A stretch of DNA of 64,000 nucleotides from Dyella_A sp049445995 (GTDB lineage: Bacteria > Pseudomonadota > Gammaproteobacteria > Xanthomonadales > Rhodanobacteraceae), in the NCBI RefSeq assembly GCF_049445995.1, contig NZ_JBMSDZ010000005.1, positions 1 through 64,000 of the forward strand, in the 5' to 3' direction. Positions 1-8,180 of this stretch are shown piece after piece. The position numbers were made by a program, and so were the translations under genes. The first letter of the stretch is position 1; each line of letters begins with the position of its first letter. The notes beneath the pieces are model-generated. The model searched no databases. It saw only the letters and a program-made list of their open reading frames with translations, and was not told the origin of the DNA.

Positions 1-73
1 CCAACTCACATTCGCCAAAGATTTCCTGCGCCCAAGCTTTCGCGTCCGTGGGAAACATGCGTGAGGCCACCAT
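1..73 (-). CDS. IS4-family transposase, N-terminal fragment (runs off window)
   Basis: Reading leftwards from an ATG at 73 the frame stays open to the window edge and gives 24 codons. It begins MVASRMFPTDAKAWAQEIFG and continues ECELG. The pattern W-A-x-E-x-F-G-x-x-x-L-G is the start of the N-terminal DNA-binding domain of Tn5/IS4-type transposases, which normally continues D-x-R-R. A Tn5-like inverted end lies 36 bp upstream of the start codon, which supports the call. Only the first few percent of the protein is visible, so whether the rest is intact cannot be judged. Confidence 0.75.
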   Translation of the reverse strand, partial: MVASRMFPTDAKAWAQEIFGECEL

Positions 74-108
74 GAAGGATCAAGGGCTTGCAGCGTATTT
101 TCAATACC

Positions 109-127
109 AAATGTGATCAAGAGACAG
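109..127 (-). repeat. IS50/Tn5-like terminal inverted repeat
   Basis: The complement of 109-127 reads CTGTCTCTTGATCACATTT. It matches the Tn5 mosaic end at 15 of 19 positions by my alignment, and also resembles the IS50 inside end over CTGTCTCTTGATCA. It sits just outside the transposase start, as expected for the terminus of an IS50-group IS4 element. The flanking CCCCGAGGG (128-136) would be the 9-bp target duplication, but its partner lies outside the window. Confidence 0.7.
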
Positions 128-416
128 CCCCGAGGGGGAGAGGGCTTTGATCGCGCGAATTTGGTGCTTCCTCATCGAGGGGGCGTCCACGGGGCAGGGC
201 GCGGAATGGCTCACATTCACCGTCCGGACAGGGCGCAGGCCTTCGCCAATGGGCCGACCGCCGGCCGCATTCACGCGCGGTTGGTACGGGTCAGCGCGCC
301 GAGTCGCGCCCGCCCCGGAGCCGATCCGGGGCGGGGGGACGTGCAGCAAGGTGCCCTGCCTACGCTGGCCTACGCAAGCGCCAGCCGCCGCGAGAGGTGG
401 CGGCTGGCTGAAGGCG
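128..416. other. Intergenic region between IS end and esterase gene
   Basis: No convincing gene. It is GC-rich with two strong dyads: an arm pair around 308-335 (CCCGCCCCGGA / TCCGGGGCGGGG) and the hairpin at 380-408 just past the stop of the leftward hydrolase gene. The stretch at 137-180 resembles the degenerate dispersed repeats seen near 9840-9940 (both contain GGGCTT-GATCG-GCGA), so it may be repeat debris. Confidence 0.5.
380..408 (-). terminator. Hairpin downstream of the ester hydrolase gene
   Basis: GCCAGCCGCC (380-389) pairs perfectly with GGCGGCTGGC (399-408) around a 9-nt loop, starting 9 bp beyond the stop codon of the leftward gene. There is no T-run after it on the minus strand, so it could be a weak terminator or a 3'-stabilising hairpin. 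Confidence 0.4.
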
Positions 417-2348
417 TTACTTGTTGGCCACCACCGGCAGCAGCACGGCGCTCTTGCCGTCCACCCCGTGCTCGATGGTCACCGTGGCCTTCCGGTAGTC
501 GGCCGGCTTGGCGAACAGGATGTTGGGCACATACGTCTGCGGGTTGCGGTCGTACAGCGGGAACAGGGTGGACTGGATCTGCACCATGATGCGGTGACCG
601 GGCTGGAACGCGTAGTTCACCGTGGGCAGACGGAACCTGTATTCCTGCACCTGGTTCGCCGGGATCGGCGACGGATCGGCAAAGCTCTTGCGGTAGCGGC
701 CGCGGAAGATATCCAGCGACACCGGCAGCTCGTAGCCGCCCATGGTCGGATCGCTCGGCACCGTACCGGGGTAGACGTCGATCAGCTTCACCACGAAGTC
801 GCCGTCGGTGCCGGTGGTCTTGGCGAACAGGTCGGCGATCGGCGCACCCTGCACGGTCACGGTCTGGGTCAGCACCGGCGTGACGTACGAGAGCACGTCC
901 GGGCGATCGACCACGAAGCGCTGATCCTGCACCAGCCAGGTGCGCCAGCGGTCGTTCTTCTGCGGGATCGGGCGCGGCAGGTAGGGCACCGGCTTGGCCG
1001 GGTCGGAGACGTAGCTGTCGCCGCTGCCGCCCGGGGCGCCAAAGCCCAGCCCGAAGTTCGCCTGCAGGTAGAGCGGGGTGAGCTGCTGCTCGCTGGCCGG
1101 CTTCCAGTGCTCGAAGCTGTCCCACTGCTGCGCGACCGGGTTGTAGATCATCGCGGTGGGCAGCGGCCTGGGCATCGGCGTGCCGCGCAGGTAGTGGTTG
1201 AACCACGGGATGAGTACGGTCCGGCGGAACTGCGCGGTGGTGTTACCCGGCCACTTCAGCGGGCCGATGTTCCAGCCGTCGCGGTTGATCTGGCTGTGCC
1301 ACCACGGGCCCATCACCAGATGATTGTTGCTGCCGTGGCCGGCCTCGGTGAGCGCCTCCCACGCGTGCACGGCGCCGTAAATGTCCTCCTGGTCCCACAG
1401 GCCTTGCAGCCACATGGTCGGCACGCTGGAGGGATGCGCCGCGAGCAGCTTGTCCAGCGCCTGCAGTTGCCAGAACGCGTCGTAGGCCGGATGCGCGGCG
1501 AAGCGGTTCCACCACGGCAGCTGCTTGAACCCGTGCGCCTCGGCCCAGGCGCCGGGCGAGCCGGCGTCGAGGAAGTTGGTGTAGTCGTCGTAGTTGCTGC
1601 GCGGCACTGGCTGGCCTTTGCCCGCCTTGGTCATCTGGCCGGTGAAGTAGTCCAGGTTGACCTGGCGCAGCGCGCCGTAGTGGTACCAGTCGTCGCCCAT
1701 CCAGCCGTCGATCATCGGGCTTTCCGGCGCGGCCACCTTGAGCGCGGGATGCGGGTGGAGCAGGGCCATGGCCACCGTCCAGCCGTCGTAGGACGAGCCG
1801 ATCATGCCGACCTTGCCGTTGGACTCGGTGATGTGCTTCACCAGCCAGTCGATGGTGTCCCAGGCGTCGGTGGTGTCGTCGGTTCTGGTGGGGTTGAGCG
1901 GGCCCATCGGCGGGCGCGTCATGATGTATTTGCCCTGCGAGCCGTATTTGCCGCGAATGTCCTGCCACACCAGGATGGTGCTGCCGTCGGCCCAGTCCTT
2001 GTCGCCCGACCACACCGCGTCGGCCATCTTCGGGCTGTTGCCGGGCATCATGCCGCTGGCGTTGTACGGCGTGCGCTCGAGCAGCATCGGCAGGTCGTGC
2101 GCGCCCTTCGGGATCATGATCACCGTGTGCAGCTTCACGCCGTCGCGCATCGGGATCATCACCTCGCGCTTGACGTAGTCGAAGTTGCCCTGCGGCTGCA
2201 CCCATTTGGCCGGGATGTCCGAGCCGGTCTGGATCATGTCGGGAGTCACCTGCGCCGCCGGCTGGCCCATCGGCGGTGCGGCGAATGCGGTGGCGCAGGC
2301 GAGGCAGATCAGCGAGACGATCGCCGAAGCCAGGGCGGCTTGCTTCAT
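417..2348 (-). CDS. Secreted alpha-amino-acid ester hydrolase / CocE-NonD family acylase
   Basis: A 643-residue serine hydrolase of the X-Pro dipeptidyl-peptidase/CocE clan. A signal peptide (residues 1-23, ending AFA) precedes an alpha/beta-hydrolase domain with the nucleophile motif GSSYDGW (Ser186), followed by APESPMIDGWMGDDWYHYGA, which is very like Xanthomonas alpha-amino-acid ester hydrolases. The C-terminal third is the beta-jelly-roll domain (PF08530 type). Family members hydrolyse or transfer alpha-amino acyl esters, and related enzymes acylate beta-lactam nuclei or hydrolyse glutaryl-7-ACA, so a glutaryl-7-ACA acylase label is an alternative. The length is normal for the family. 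The gene is monocistronic and leftward, with a hairpin after the stop. The physiological substrate is not evident. Confidence 0.88.
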   Translation of the reverse strand: MKQAALASAIVSLICLACATAFAAPPMGQPAAQVTPDMIQTGSDIPAKWVQPQGNFDYVKREVMIPMRDGVKLHTVIMIPKGAHDLPMLLERTPYNASGMMPGNSPKMADAVWSGDKDWADGSTILVWQDIRGKYGSQGKYIMTRPPMGPLNPTRTDDTTDAWDTIDWLVKHITESNGKVGMIGSSYDGWTVAMALLHPHPALKVAAPESPMIDGWMGDDWYHYGALRQVNLDYFTGQMTKAGKGQPVPRSNYDDYTNFLDAGSPGAWAEAHGFKQLPWWNRFAAHPAYDAFWQLQALDKLLAAHPSSVPTMWLQGLWDQEDIYGAVHAWEALTEAGHGSNNHLVMGPWWHSQINRDGWNIGPLKWPGNTTAQFRRTVLIPWFNHYLRGTPMPRPLPTAMIYNPVAQQWDSFEHWKPASEQQLTPLYLQANFGLGFGAPGGSGDSYVSDPAKPVPYLPRPIPQKNDRWRTWLVQDQRFVVDRPDVLSYVTPVLTQTVTVQGAPIADLFAKTTGTDGDFVVKLIDVYPGTVPSDPTMGGYELPVSLDIFRGRYRKSFADPSPIPANQVQEYRFRLPTVNYAFQPGHRIMVQIQSTLFPLYDRNPQTYVPNILFAKPADYRKATVTIEHGVDGKSAVLLPVVANK

Positions 2349-2697
2349 GGGTGGGGTCCTCTGGATGGAAAACGGCAGCGGCCCGGCAGGGCGGCGCCAT
2401 CGTCACTATGAAAACGGCGGGGCGGGTTTGGCAAGGCGGGGTGCGGCATGCGCATGACTGGGTTGATCACCCTCGACTTGAGAGAGTGCGCTCTGACCGA
2501 GAAAACGGCATACAAAGCGGATGCGTCTCCAGGCTCTCTGTCAGAGCCATCGCTCGCGCGTTCGTCATTCCTGCGAAAGCAGGAATCCAGCGCCCCGGTG
2601 TTTCGGAGGTCGGAGGCACTGGATCCCAGCGTGCGCTGGGATGACGGGTGGGAGCTGGCGCCGCCCAACGTTGAGCGCCCATGGGCCAGTCCTGGAT
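2349..2697. other. Intergenic region with a REP-like palindrome
   Basis: No gene seen. It contains the presumed promoter of the ester hydrolase at its left end and a long REP-like inverted repeat at 2563-2647. The downstream end of the HNH gene lies at its right edge. Confidence 0.6.
2563..2647. repeat. REP-like inverted repeat, CGTCATTCC family
   Basis: The left arm CGTCATTCCTGCGAAAGCAG and the right arm CGCTGGGATGACGG form an imperfect palindrome with GGAATCCAGCG facing ACTGGATCCCAGCG. Related copies occur at 31262-31342 and 33112-33182. All three are intergenic, next to gene 3' ends. Confidence 0.75.
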
Positions 2698-3387
2698 TCA
2701 GGCCTTGAAGCAGTTTTCTCGATGCCATCGCAGATAGGTTGGATGCGGCCGCAGATCGGGCGCGTCGGGTACGGCGAGCCTACGGTCCGGGCGGACCAGT
2801 TTGTCCAGATCATCCGGTACGCCGTGCGGGAATAGCAAAACGCGGAAATCGTCGCTGAAGGTCATCAGTCCACGATCGAACAACCAATGGGCGGTGTCAG
2901 TCAGTGCAATGCCGTTGCGCACGGCATCGGGTCCATCAGCTTCGACTGGTCGGATATGCGCCGCCTGCACTTCCGGGCGTCCGCCGCCGTTGATCAGGCG
3001 CAGCCCGGTGACTGCGCAGGTGTTGCTATAGGCCGTGCGCACCTGCCGTCGAAATGCGGCATCGCGGACCTTTCTGGTGGTCAGGGTCTCGATGACGGGG
3101 CGGATGACGTATTCCGGTGTTTCCTCGGCCACGGCCTGCAGCGGCAGTTCCCACGGGTCCGGTCGCGTGCTGATGCCGCGCTGGATGATGCCGTCGAACT
3201 CCCCGCGGGAGATCAAGCGGACAGTGCGTCTGAACGCACCCTTGTTGGTTTTGCTGTCTTCGCGCTGAAGCATGGATTCGCGGTAACCGGTCGCGTCGCG
3301 GAAGGGTACCGGGTGGTCGAAATCGCCGTACCCGCGCATGCGCGCGTAGAAATGATCGGCGCGGGCCGGGTCGGCGACCACGTCCAC
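2698..3387 (-). CDS. HNH-family putative restriction endonuclease, 5' end apparently degraded
   Basis: 229 residues from the first ATG. The C-terminal half is the HNH_2-type domain: CAVTGLRLINGGG, EVQAAHIRP, then GPDAVRNGIALTDTAHWLFD, and the usual family ending with an H-R-E-N-C-F-K pattern. The family-typical N-terminal segment (FPRTYLRQVEEAVGDWIVYY) is encoded in the same frame upstream, between about 3550 and 3390, but I find no ATG, GTG or TTG in that stretch that could start it. The ORF is open to about 3675, into the 3' end of the HD-GYP gene. Either translation starts internally at 3387, giving a protein lacking its N-terminal domain, or the true 5' end has been lost. No methylase lies nearby. 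Confidence 0.7.
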   Translation of the reverse strand: MDVVADPARADHFYARMRGYGDFDHPVPFRDATGYRESMLQREDSKTNKGAFRRTVRLISRGEFDGIIQRGISTRPDPWELPLQAVAEETPEYVIRPVIETLTTRKVRDAAFRRQVRTAYSNTCAVTGLRLINGGGRPEVQAAHIRPVEADGPDAVRNGIALTDTAHWLFDRGLMTFSDDFRVLLFPHGVPDDLDKLVRPDRRLAVPDAPDLRPHPTYLRWHRENCFKA

Positions 3388-3544
3388 GACTTGGGCAGTG
3401 GCGAAATATGCCTGACGCCCGGTGGCGCTGTCCGGGCCTGATGTCCGCCGTGGTTCGTAATAGACGATCCAGTCACCGACGGCCTCTTCTACCTGACGCA
3501 GATACGTACGAGGGAAGTGGTTCGGCTCAGCAGCGCGCCAGATC

Positions 3545-4747
3545 TCACTCCCGCAGCACGCGCGGAATATGGATGCCCCACGCCACCGGATCCTCGATCT
3601 CCACGATGCGATCGTCCGACGCGTGCAGGTCCAGCGTTTCCGGTGCCAGCGGTTCGCGGTCGGGCAGCGCGCAGATCAGGCGCACGACGGGCTTGAGCGA
3701 GCTGCCTTCGCCCTGCACCAGCACCACGGCCAGCCGTTCGGAGGCGAGCCGTACCAGGGTGCCGGTGGGGTAGATGCCGACGAGCTTGACGAAGGCGTGG
3801 AAGATGTCGCGGTCGAAGTGGCCGTCCTGCCACTCGGCCATGCGGCGGATCGCTTCGACCGGCTCCCAGCCGCGCTTGTAGGGGCGGTCGGAAGTGATCG
3901 CGTCGTACACGTCGCAGATCGCGCCCATGCGGGCGGCACGGCTGATGGCGTGGGCGGGAAGCTTTTCCGGATAGCCGTTGCCGTCGATCTTCTCGTGATG
4001 GTGCAGGCACACGTCCAGCGCCACCGGGCCGGCCGCCGCCTCGCGGCGCAGGATGTCCCAGCCGATCTGCGGGTGCTGGCGCACCGAGGTCATCTCCAGC
4101 GGGCTGAGCTTGCCGGGCTTGTTGAGCACCGCGTCGGGCACGCCGACCTTGCCGATGTCGTGCAGCAGGCCGGCCAGGCCCAGTTCCTTGAGCGCGGCGC
4201 CTTCGTATCCGAGCCGCCGCCCCAGCGCCATCATCAATGCGGCGACCGCCACCGAATGCAGGTAGGTGTAGTCGTCCTTGTTCTTCAGCCGCAGCACGCT
4301 GAGCATGGCGGCGGGATTGCGGGCGATCGCATCGTCCACCTCGTCGACGATGCTGGCTGCGGTTTCCATGCGCAGCGCATGGCCCATCCGCGCGTCGTGG
4401 AACAGTGCCTTGGCCGCCACCTTGGCACGATCGCGCAGCTCTTCGGCACGCGCCACGTCATTGCCGAATACCGTGCGCGGCGGTTCGGATTCCCGCTCGA
4501 CAGCGGCCGGGGCGGGCGCCGGCGCGGATGGCGCGCGGACGGGGGAGGACGGGAGATCCAGGCCCTTGTCGGTGTCGATCCAGACTTCCTGGTTGCCCAG
4601 TGCCCGCAACGTGGCGAGGGTGGTTTCGTCCTCCACCAGGAACGAGCCGCGCCAGAACGGGTGGTCCAGCCAGTTGCCGCAGATCTTGTGCACGTACATG
4701 CCGCGGGCGACGCGGGCGACGGGGATTTTCTTCAGCGGCGAGGTCAT
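3545..4747 (-). CDS. HD-GYP domain cyclic-di-GMP phosphodiesterase
   Basis: 400 residues starting at MTSPLKKIPVARVARGMYV. A longer frame exists upstream, but this start begins the conserved DUF3391 N-terminal domain (to about residue 130). The HD-GYP domain follows: HSVAVAALMMALGRRLGY, the HD pair in GLLHDIGKVGVP, QHPQIGWDIL, HHHEKIDGNGYP carrying the GYP signature, and CDVYDAITSDRPYK. The metal ligands and the GYP motif look intact, so an active enzyme degrading c-di-GMP is likely. No transmembrane segment is visible, so it is probably cytoplasmic. The stop overlaps the upstream extension of the HNH frame. A link to the c-di-GMP-dependent alginate operon in this window is possible but only inferred. 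Confidence 0.9.
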   Translation of the reverse strand: MTSPLKKIPVARVARGMYVHKICGNWLDHPFWRGSFLVEDETTLATLRALGNQEVWIDTDKGLDLPSSPVRAPSAPAPAPAAVERESEPPRTVFGNDVARAEELRDRAKVAAKALFHDARMGHALRMETAASIVDEVDDAIARNPAAMLSVLRLKNKDDYTYLHSVAVAALMMALGRRLGYEGAALKELGLAGLLHDIGKVGVPDAVLNKPGKLSPLEMTSVRQHPQIGWDILRREAAAGPVALDVCLHHHEKIDGNGYPEKLPAHAISRAARMGAICDVYDAITSDRPYKRGWEPVEAIRRMAEWQDGHFDRDIFHAFVKLVGIYPTGTLVRLASERLAVVLVQGEGSSLKPVVRLICALPDREPLAPETLDLHASDDRIVEIEDPVAWGIHIPRVLRE

Positions 4748-5090
4748 GTGCTGGCCAATCCGTATCTCGTCGATTCCTGCGCCCGCGCATCCGTCCCGGG
4801 GGCGATCGCGTCTGCGAACGACACCTCGCAAGCACCCTCGGGTTCCGTACAGTGCGTCCAGCTATCGGCCGCGGCGAGCCACACTTGAGTCGTGGCCGAT
4901 GCAATGGCGGAAGAGCGGGGCGGGACAGTCGGTCGCTCTCACGCATGCGATACCTGCATCCCGTCTTGGTGTGAGCGGTGTTCGTGTCCAGACCTGGGTG
5001 CAGGCAATTGCCACTCGGTACGGGCAGGAACGGCGGCAAGGACCGGCCCGACAAGAGTACGGGCCGGGAGGATGGCGAACAGGACCGCGA
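4748..5090. other. Intergenic region, HD-GYP promoter side and peroxiredoxin 3' side
   Basis: No gene supported. It must hold the leftward HD-GYP promoter; I could not pick convincing -35/-10 boxes. A GC-rich hairpin follows the peroxiredoxin stop at 5043-5067. Confidence 0.5.
5043..5067 (-). terminator. Hairpin downstream of peroxiredoxin gene
   Basis: CCGGCCCG (5043-5050) pairs with CGGGCCGG (5060-5067) over a 9-nt loop, 23 bp past the peroxiredoxin stop on the minus strand. No clear T-run follows, so terminator function is tentative. Confidence 0.4.
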
Positions 5091-5717
5091 CTAGAGCCGG
5101 GTCAGGCGCAGGTAAGGGCGAACCTCATCCCAGCCCTGCGGGAACAGGCCTTTGGCCTCGTCGTTCTTGATCGACGGCGGGATGATCACCTTTTCACCCG
5201 GGCGCCAGTCGGCAGGCGTGACGATGCGGTATTTGTCACCAGTCTGCAGGGCATCGATGACGCGCAGGATCTCGTCGAAGTTGCGGCCTACCGACATCGG
5301 ATAGGTCATGGTCAGGCGGATCTTCTTGGCCGGGTCGATAATGAAGACCGAACGCACCGCAGCCGTGCTGCTCTGATCTGGGTGGATCATGCCGTACATC
5401 TCGGCGATCTTCCTTTCGGAGTCGGCGACGATGGGAAACTCCAGCGTGGTGCGTTGGGTATCGTCCACGTCCTCGATCCACTTCAGGTGTTCCTGGACGG
5501 TATCGGTAGACAGGCCCAGCGGCTTCACGTTCCGCTTGGTAAACTCCGGGGCCAATTGCGCGGTACGGCCCATTTCGGTGGTGCAGACCGGGGTGAAGTC
5601 GGCGGGGTGGCTGAAGAAAAATACCCAGGAGTCGCCAGCCCACTGGTGGAAGTCGATATCGCCAGTGGTGGTTGCGATCTGGAAGTTTGGTGCGGTGTCG
5701 CCGAGTTTCAGGCTCAT
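5091..5717 (-). CDS. 1-Cys peroxiredoxin (Prx6/AhpC-TSA family)
   Basis: 208 residues starting MSLKLGDTAPNFQ; an AGGA ribosome-binding site lies about 9 nt upstream, so this start is preferred over an in-frame ATG 54 bp further out. The peroxidatic cysteine is Cys45 in DFTPVCTTEMG, inside FFFSHPADFTPVCTTE. The protein has the long C-terminal Prx6-type extension (DWRPGEKVIIPPSI). The length is typical for bacterial Prx6-like enzymes. It reduces hydrogen and organic peroxides in the cytosol. It is monocistronic and divergent from the M61 peptidase gene. No OxyR-type operator was recognised. Confidence 0.93.
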   Translation of the reverse strand: MSLKLGDTAPNFQIATTTGDIDFHQWAGDSWVFFFSHPADFTPVCTTEMGRTAQLAPEFTKRNVKPLGLSTDTVQEHLKWIEDVDDTQRTTLEFPIVADSERKIAEMYGMIHPDQSSTAAVRSVFIIDPAKKIRLTMTYPMSVGRNFDEILRVIDALQTGDKYRIVTPADWRPGEKVIIPPSIKNDEAKGLFPQGWDEVRPYLRLTRL

Positions 5718-6125
5718 GGCGGGTGTCCTTTTCGTGTGGAGGAGACGTCGTGCAGCCAGACTAGCGACCACGAAGTGAAGAATGAAATCAAGCAGATCAA
5801 TGGAGGCGATGTGCCGTGACTATCAGTGGTTCCGCTGAGCGATTCGTGGTGCGCGATGCCGGTGCAGTCCAAGCGTCACTCACGCTGCCGAGGTTTGGCC
5901 ATGCCTTGGCTCAGCAGCGCCATCCGAGGGCATGCTGGTCGCGTCGTGGGGGGCCGATCAGGCATGATGCATGAGCTTCGATTCACGCAGGCAAGCTTGG
6001 CAACGCCCGGGCGTGGAACGCCCTGCGACGTGGAGAACACAGCTCGCACTGCGTCGCTTTACCACAGTGAACACCCGGCGCACGTAGACACGTCGGCGCC
6101 TCTTTTCCGTTCGCTGGAGTCGCCC
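5718..6125. other. Divergent promoter region between peroxiredoxin and M61 peptidase
   Basis: 408 bp without a supported gene. It should contain divergent promoters for both neighbours. An open frame runs through it into the peptidase gene, but it lacks coding character and the peptidase signal peptide starts only at 6126. Confidence 0.5.
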
Positions 6126-8078
6126 ATGTCCCGTGCCCTTTCCCCTGCTTCATCGATCGCGACCCGTCGCAGGATTTCACGCCTCGCCCTTGCCGTCTCG
6201 ATGGGGCTCGCCGCCGCCACGGCAAGCGCGCAGCCGGCGTGGACGGACAGCGTGCCAGCCCCGCGGGACACGCCGTATCCCGGCACGGTGACGCTGCGGG
6301 TGGATGCCAGCGATACGGCGCAGGGCATCTTCCGCGTGCGCGAGTCGATTCCGGTGCAGGCTGGCGCGCTCACGCTGCTGTACCCGCAATGGATTCCCGG
6401 CGACCACTCGCCGACCGGCCCGATCGCCATGCTCGCCGGGCTCCGCCTCAGCGCCAACGGCCAGCCGCTGAAGTGGACGCGCGACAAGTACAACGTCTAC
6501 GCCTTCCATCTGGACGTGCCGGCGGGCGTGGCCAGCATCGAGGCGCAGTTCCAGTACCTGTCGCCGCGCGACGGCGGCTACGAGATCACCGACCGCATGA
6601 TGGACATGGAGTGGAGCAAGCTGGCGCTGTATCCGGCCGGGCACTACACGCACGGCATCACCTTCGCGCCCAGCCTCACGCTGCCGCACGGCTGGCGGTT
6701 CGGCACGGCACTGGAGCCGGCCTCGACGTCCGGCGACACCACCACCTTCAAGCCGGTGACCTTCAACAACCTGGTCGACTCGCCGGTGTACGCCGGCCAG
6801 TACTTCAGGCGCGTGGACCTCACGCCGCCGGGTGGCGTGCCGGTGCACATGGACATCGTGGCCGATGCGCCGAAGTACCTTGAGATCACCCCCGAGCAGC
6901 TGCAGGCGCATCGCAACCTTGCCACGCAGGCGACCACGCTGTTCGGCTCGCATCACTACGACCACTACGACTTCCTGTTCTCGCTGTCCGACCAGCTCAG
7001 CGGCAACGGCACCGAGCATCACCAGTCCAGCGAGGACGGTCTGGGCGCCGACTACTTCACCGCCTGGAAGGACGCCGCGCCCGGCCGCGACCTGCTGGCG
7101 CACGAGTACACCCATTCGTGGAACGGCAAGTTCCGCCGCCCGGCCGACCTGTGGACGCCCAACTTCAACGTGCCGATGGGCGACTCGCTGCTGTGGGTGT
7201 ACGAGGGGCAGACGCAGTACTGGGGCTACGTGCTCACCGCGCGCGCCGGCCTGTGGTCGGCCGAGCAGTTCCGCGACGCGCTGGCGATGACGGCGGCCAA
7301 CTACGACCGCAACCGCGAAGGGTTCGCCTGGCGCACCCTCGCCGACACCACCAACGATCCCACCGCCGCGCGCCGCTCCGGCCTGCCGTACCGCAGCTGG
7401 CAGATGAGCGAGGAGTACTACAGCGCCGGCCAGATGATGTGGCTGGCGGTGGATGCCAGGATCCGCGCGCTCACCCACGACCGCAAGTCGCTGGACGATT
7501 TCGCCCGCGCGTTCTTCGGCGTCGACAACGGCAGCTACGTGACGAAGACCTACACCTTCGACGACGTGGTGGCGGCGCTGGACGGCGTGGCGAAGTACGA
7601 CTGGGCCAGCTACCTGCACGCGCGCGTCGATGCGCTCGATCCGCCGCTGCTGGACGGCCTCGAAGGCTCCGGCTGGAAGCTGGTCTATATCGACCGCGAG
7701 AGCGACTTCGAGAAGCAGTACAACAGCCGCCCCGAATCCCCGCGCCACCTGTACAACTTCACCTGGTCGATCGGCCTGACCATGGCGGACAAGGGCAGGG
7801 TCAACGACGTGCGCTGGGACGGCCCGGCGTTCAGGGCGGGGGTGAGCACCGGCGCCACCGTGATGGCGGTGAACGGCCAGGATTACAGCGACGAGGTGCT
7901 GAAGAGCGCGATTGCCGCGGCCAAGTCGGACCAGGCGCCGATCCGGCTGCTGCTGAAGTTCCAGGGCGGCTATCGCACGGTGCCGGTGGATTACCACGGC
8001 GGTCTGCAGTACCCGCATCTGGTGCGCGTGCCGGGCACGCCCGACTACCTGAGCGAGATCATCGCCGCGCGCAAGTGA
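6126..8078 (+). CDS. M61 family glycyl aminopeptidase with PDZ domain, secreted
   Basis: 650 residues; the start at MSRALSPASSIATRRR gives a clear signal peptide (cleavage after ATASA, about residue 35). The N-terminal beta domain contains the family segment LLYPQWIPGDHSPTGPI. The gluzincin motif is HEYTH near residues 325-329 in LLAHEYTHSWNGKFRRP, with a downstream glutamate in WVYEGQTQYWG as third zinc ligand. A PDZ domain lies near the C-terminus (GPAFRAGVSTGATVMAVNGQ). Family enzymes release N-terminal glycine or alanine from peptides in the periplasm. The length fits the family. It is convergent with the MFS gene that follows, 102 bp away. Confidence 0.92.
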   Translation: MSRALSPASSIATRRRISRLALAVSMGLAAATASAQPAWTDSVPAPRDTPYPGTVTLRVDASDTAQGIFRVRESIPVQAGALTLLYPQWIPGDHSPTGPIAMLAGLRLSANGQPLKWTRDKYNVYAFHLDVPAGVASIEAQFQYLSPRDGGYEITDRMMDMEWSKLALYPAGHYTHGITFAPSLTLPHGWRFGTALEPASTSGDTTTFKPVTFNNLVDSPVYAGQYFRRVDLTPPGGVPVHMDIVADAPKYLEITPEQLQAHRNLATQATTLFGSHHYDHYDFLFSLSDQLSGNGTEHHQSSEDGLGADYFTAWKDAAPGRDLLAHEYTHSWNGKFRRPADLWTPNFNVPMGDSLLWVYEGQTQYWGYVLTARAGLWSAEQFRDALAMTAANYDRNREGFAWRTLADTTNDPTAARRSGLPYRSWQMSEEYYSAGQMMWLAVDARIRALTHDRKSLDDFARAFFGVDNGSYVTKTYTFDDVVAALDGVAKYDWASYLHARVDALDPPLLDGLEGSGWKLVYIDRESDFEKQYNSRPESPRHLYNFTWSIGLTMADKGRVNDVRWDGPAFRAGVSTGATVMAVNGQDYSDEVLKSAIAAAKSDQAPIRLLLKFQGGYRTVPVDYHGGLQYPHLVRVPGTPDYLSEIIAARK

Positions 8079-8180
8079 GTGCAGTGAGGCGGGGTTTGCA
8101 GGCATCGACGGTGCCTCGCCGCCGATCCTTCGATCAGCACAGCACTCGATCGAGTCGCCACACGATCCAGTCAACGCGAC

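Noticed and set aside
147..2411. Very long plus-strand open frame opposite the ester hydrolase gene
   Set aside because: It mirrors the codon positions of a clearly recognisable protein on the other strand. High GC removes stops in shadow frames. Similar antisense frames opposite the M61, MFS, MscS, TonB, carrier, tnpA and algD genes were rejected for the same reason.
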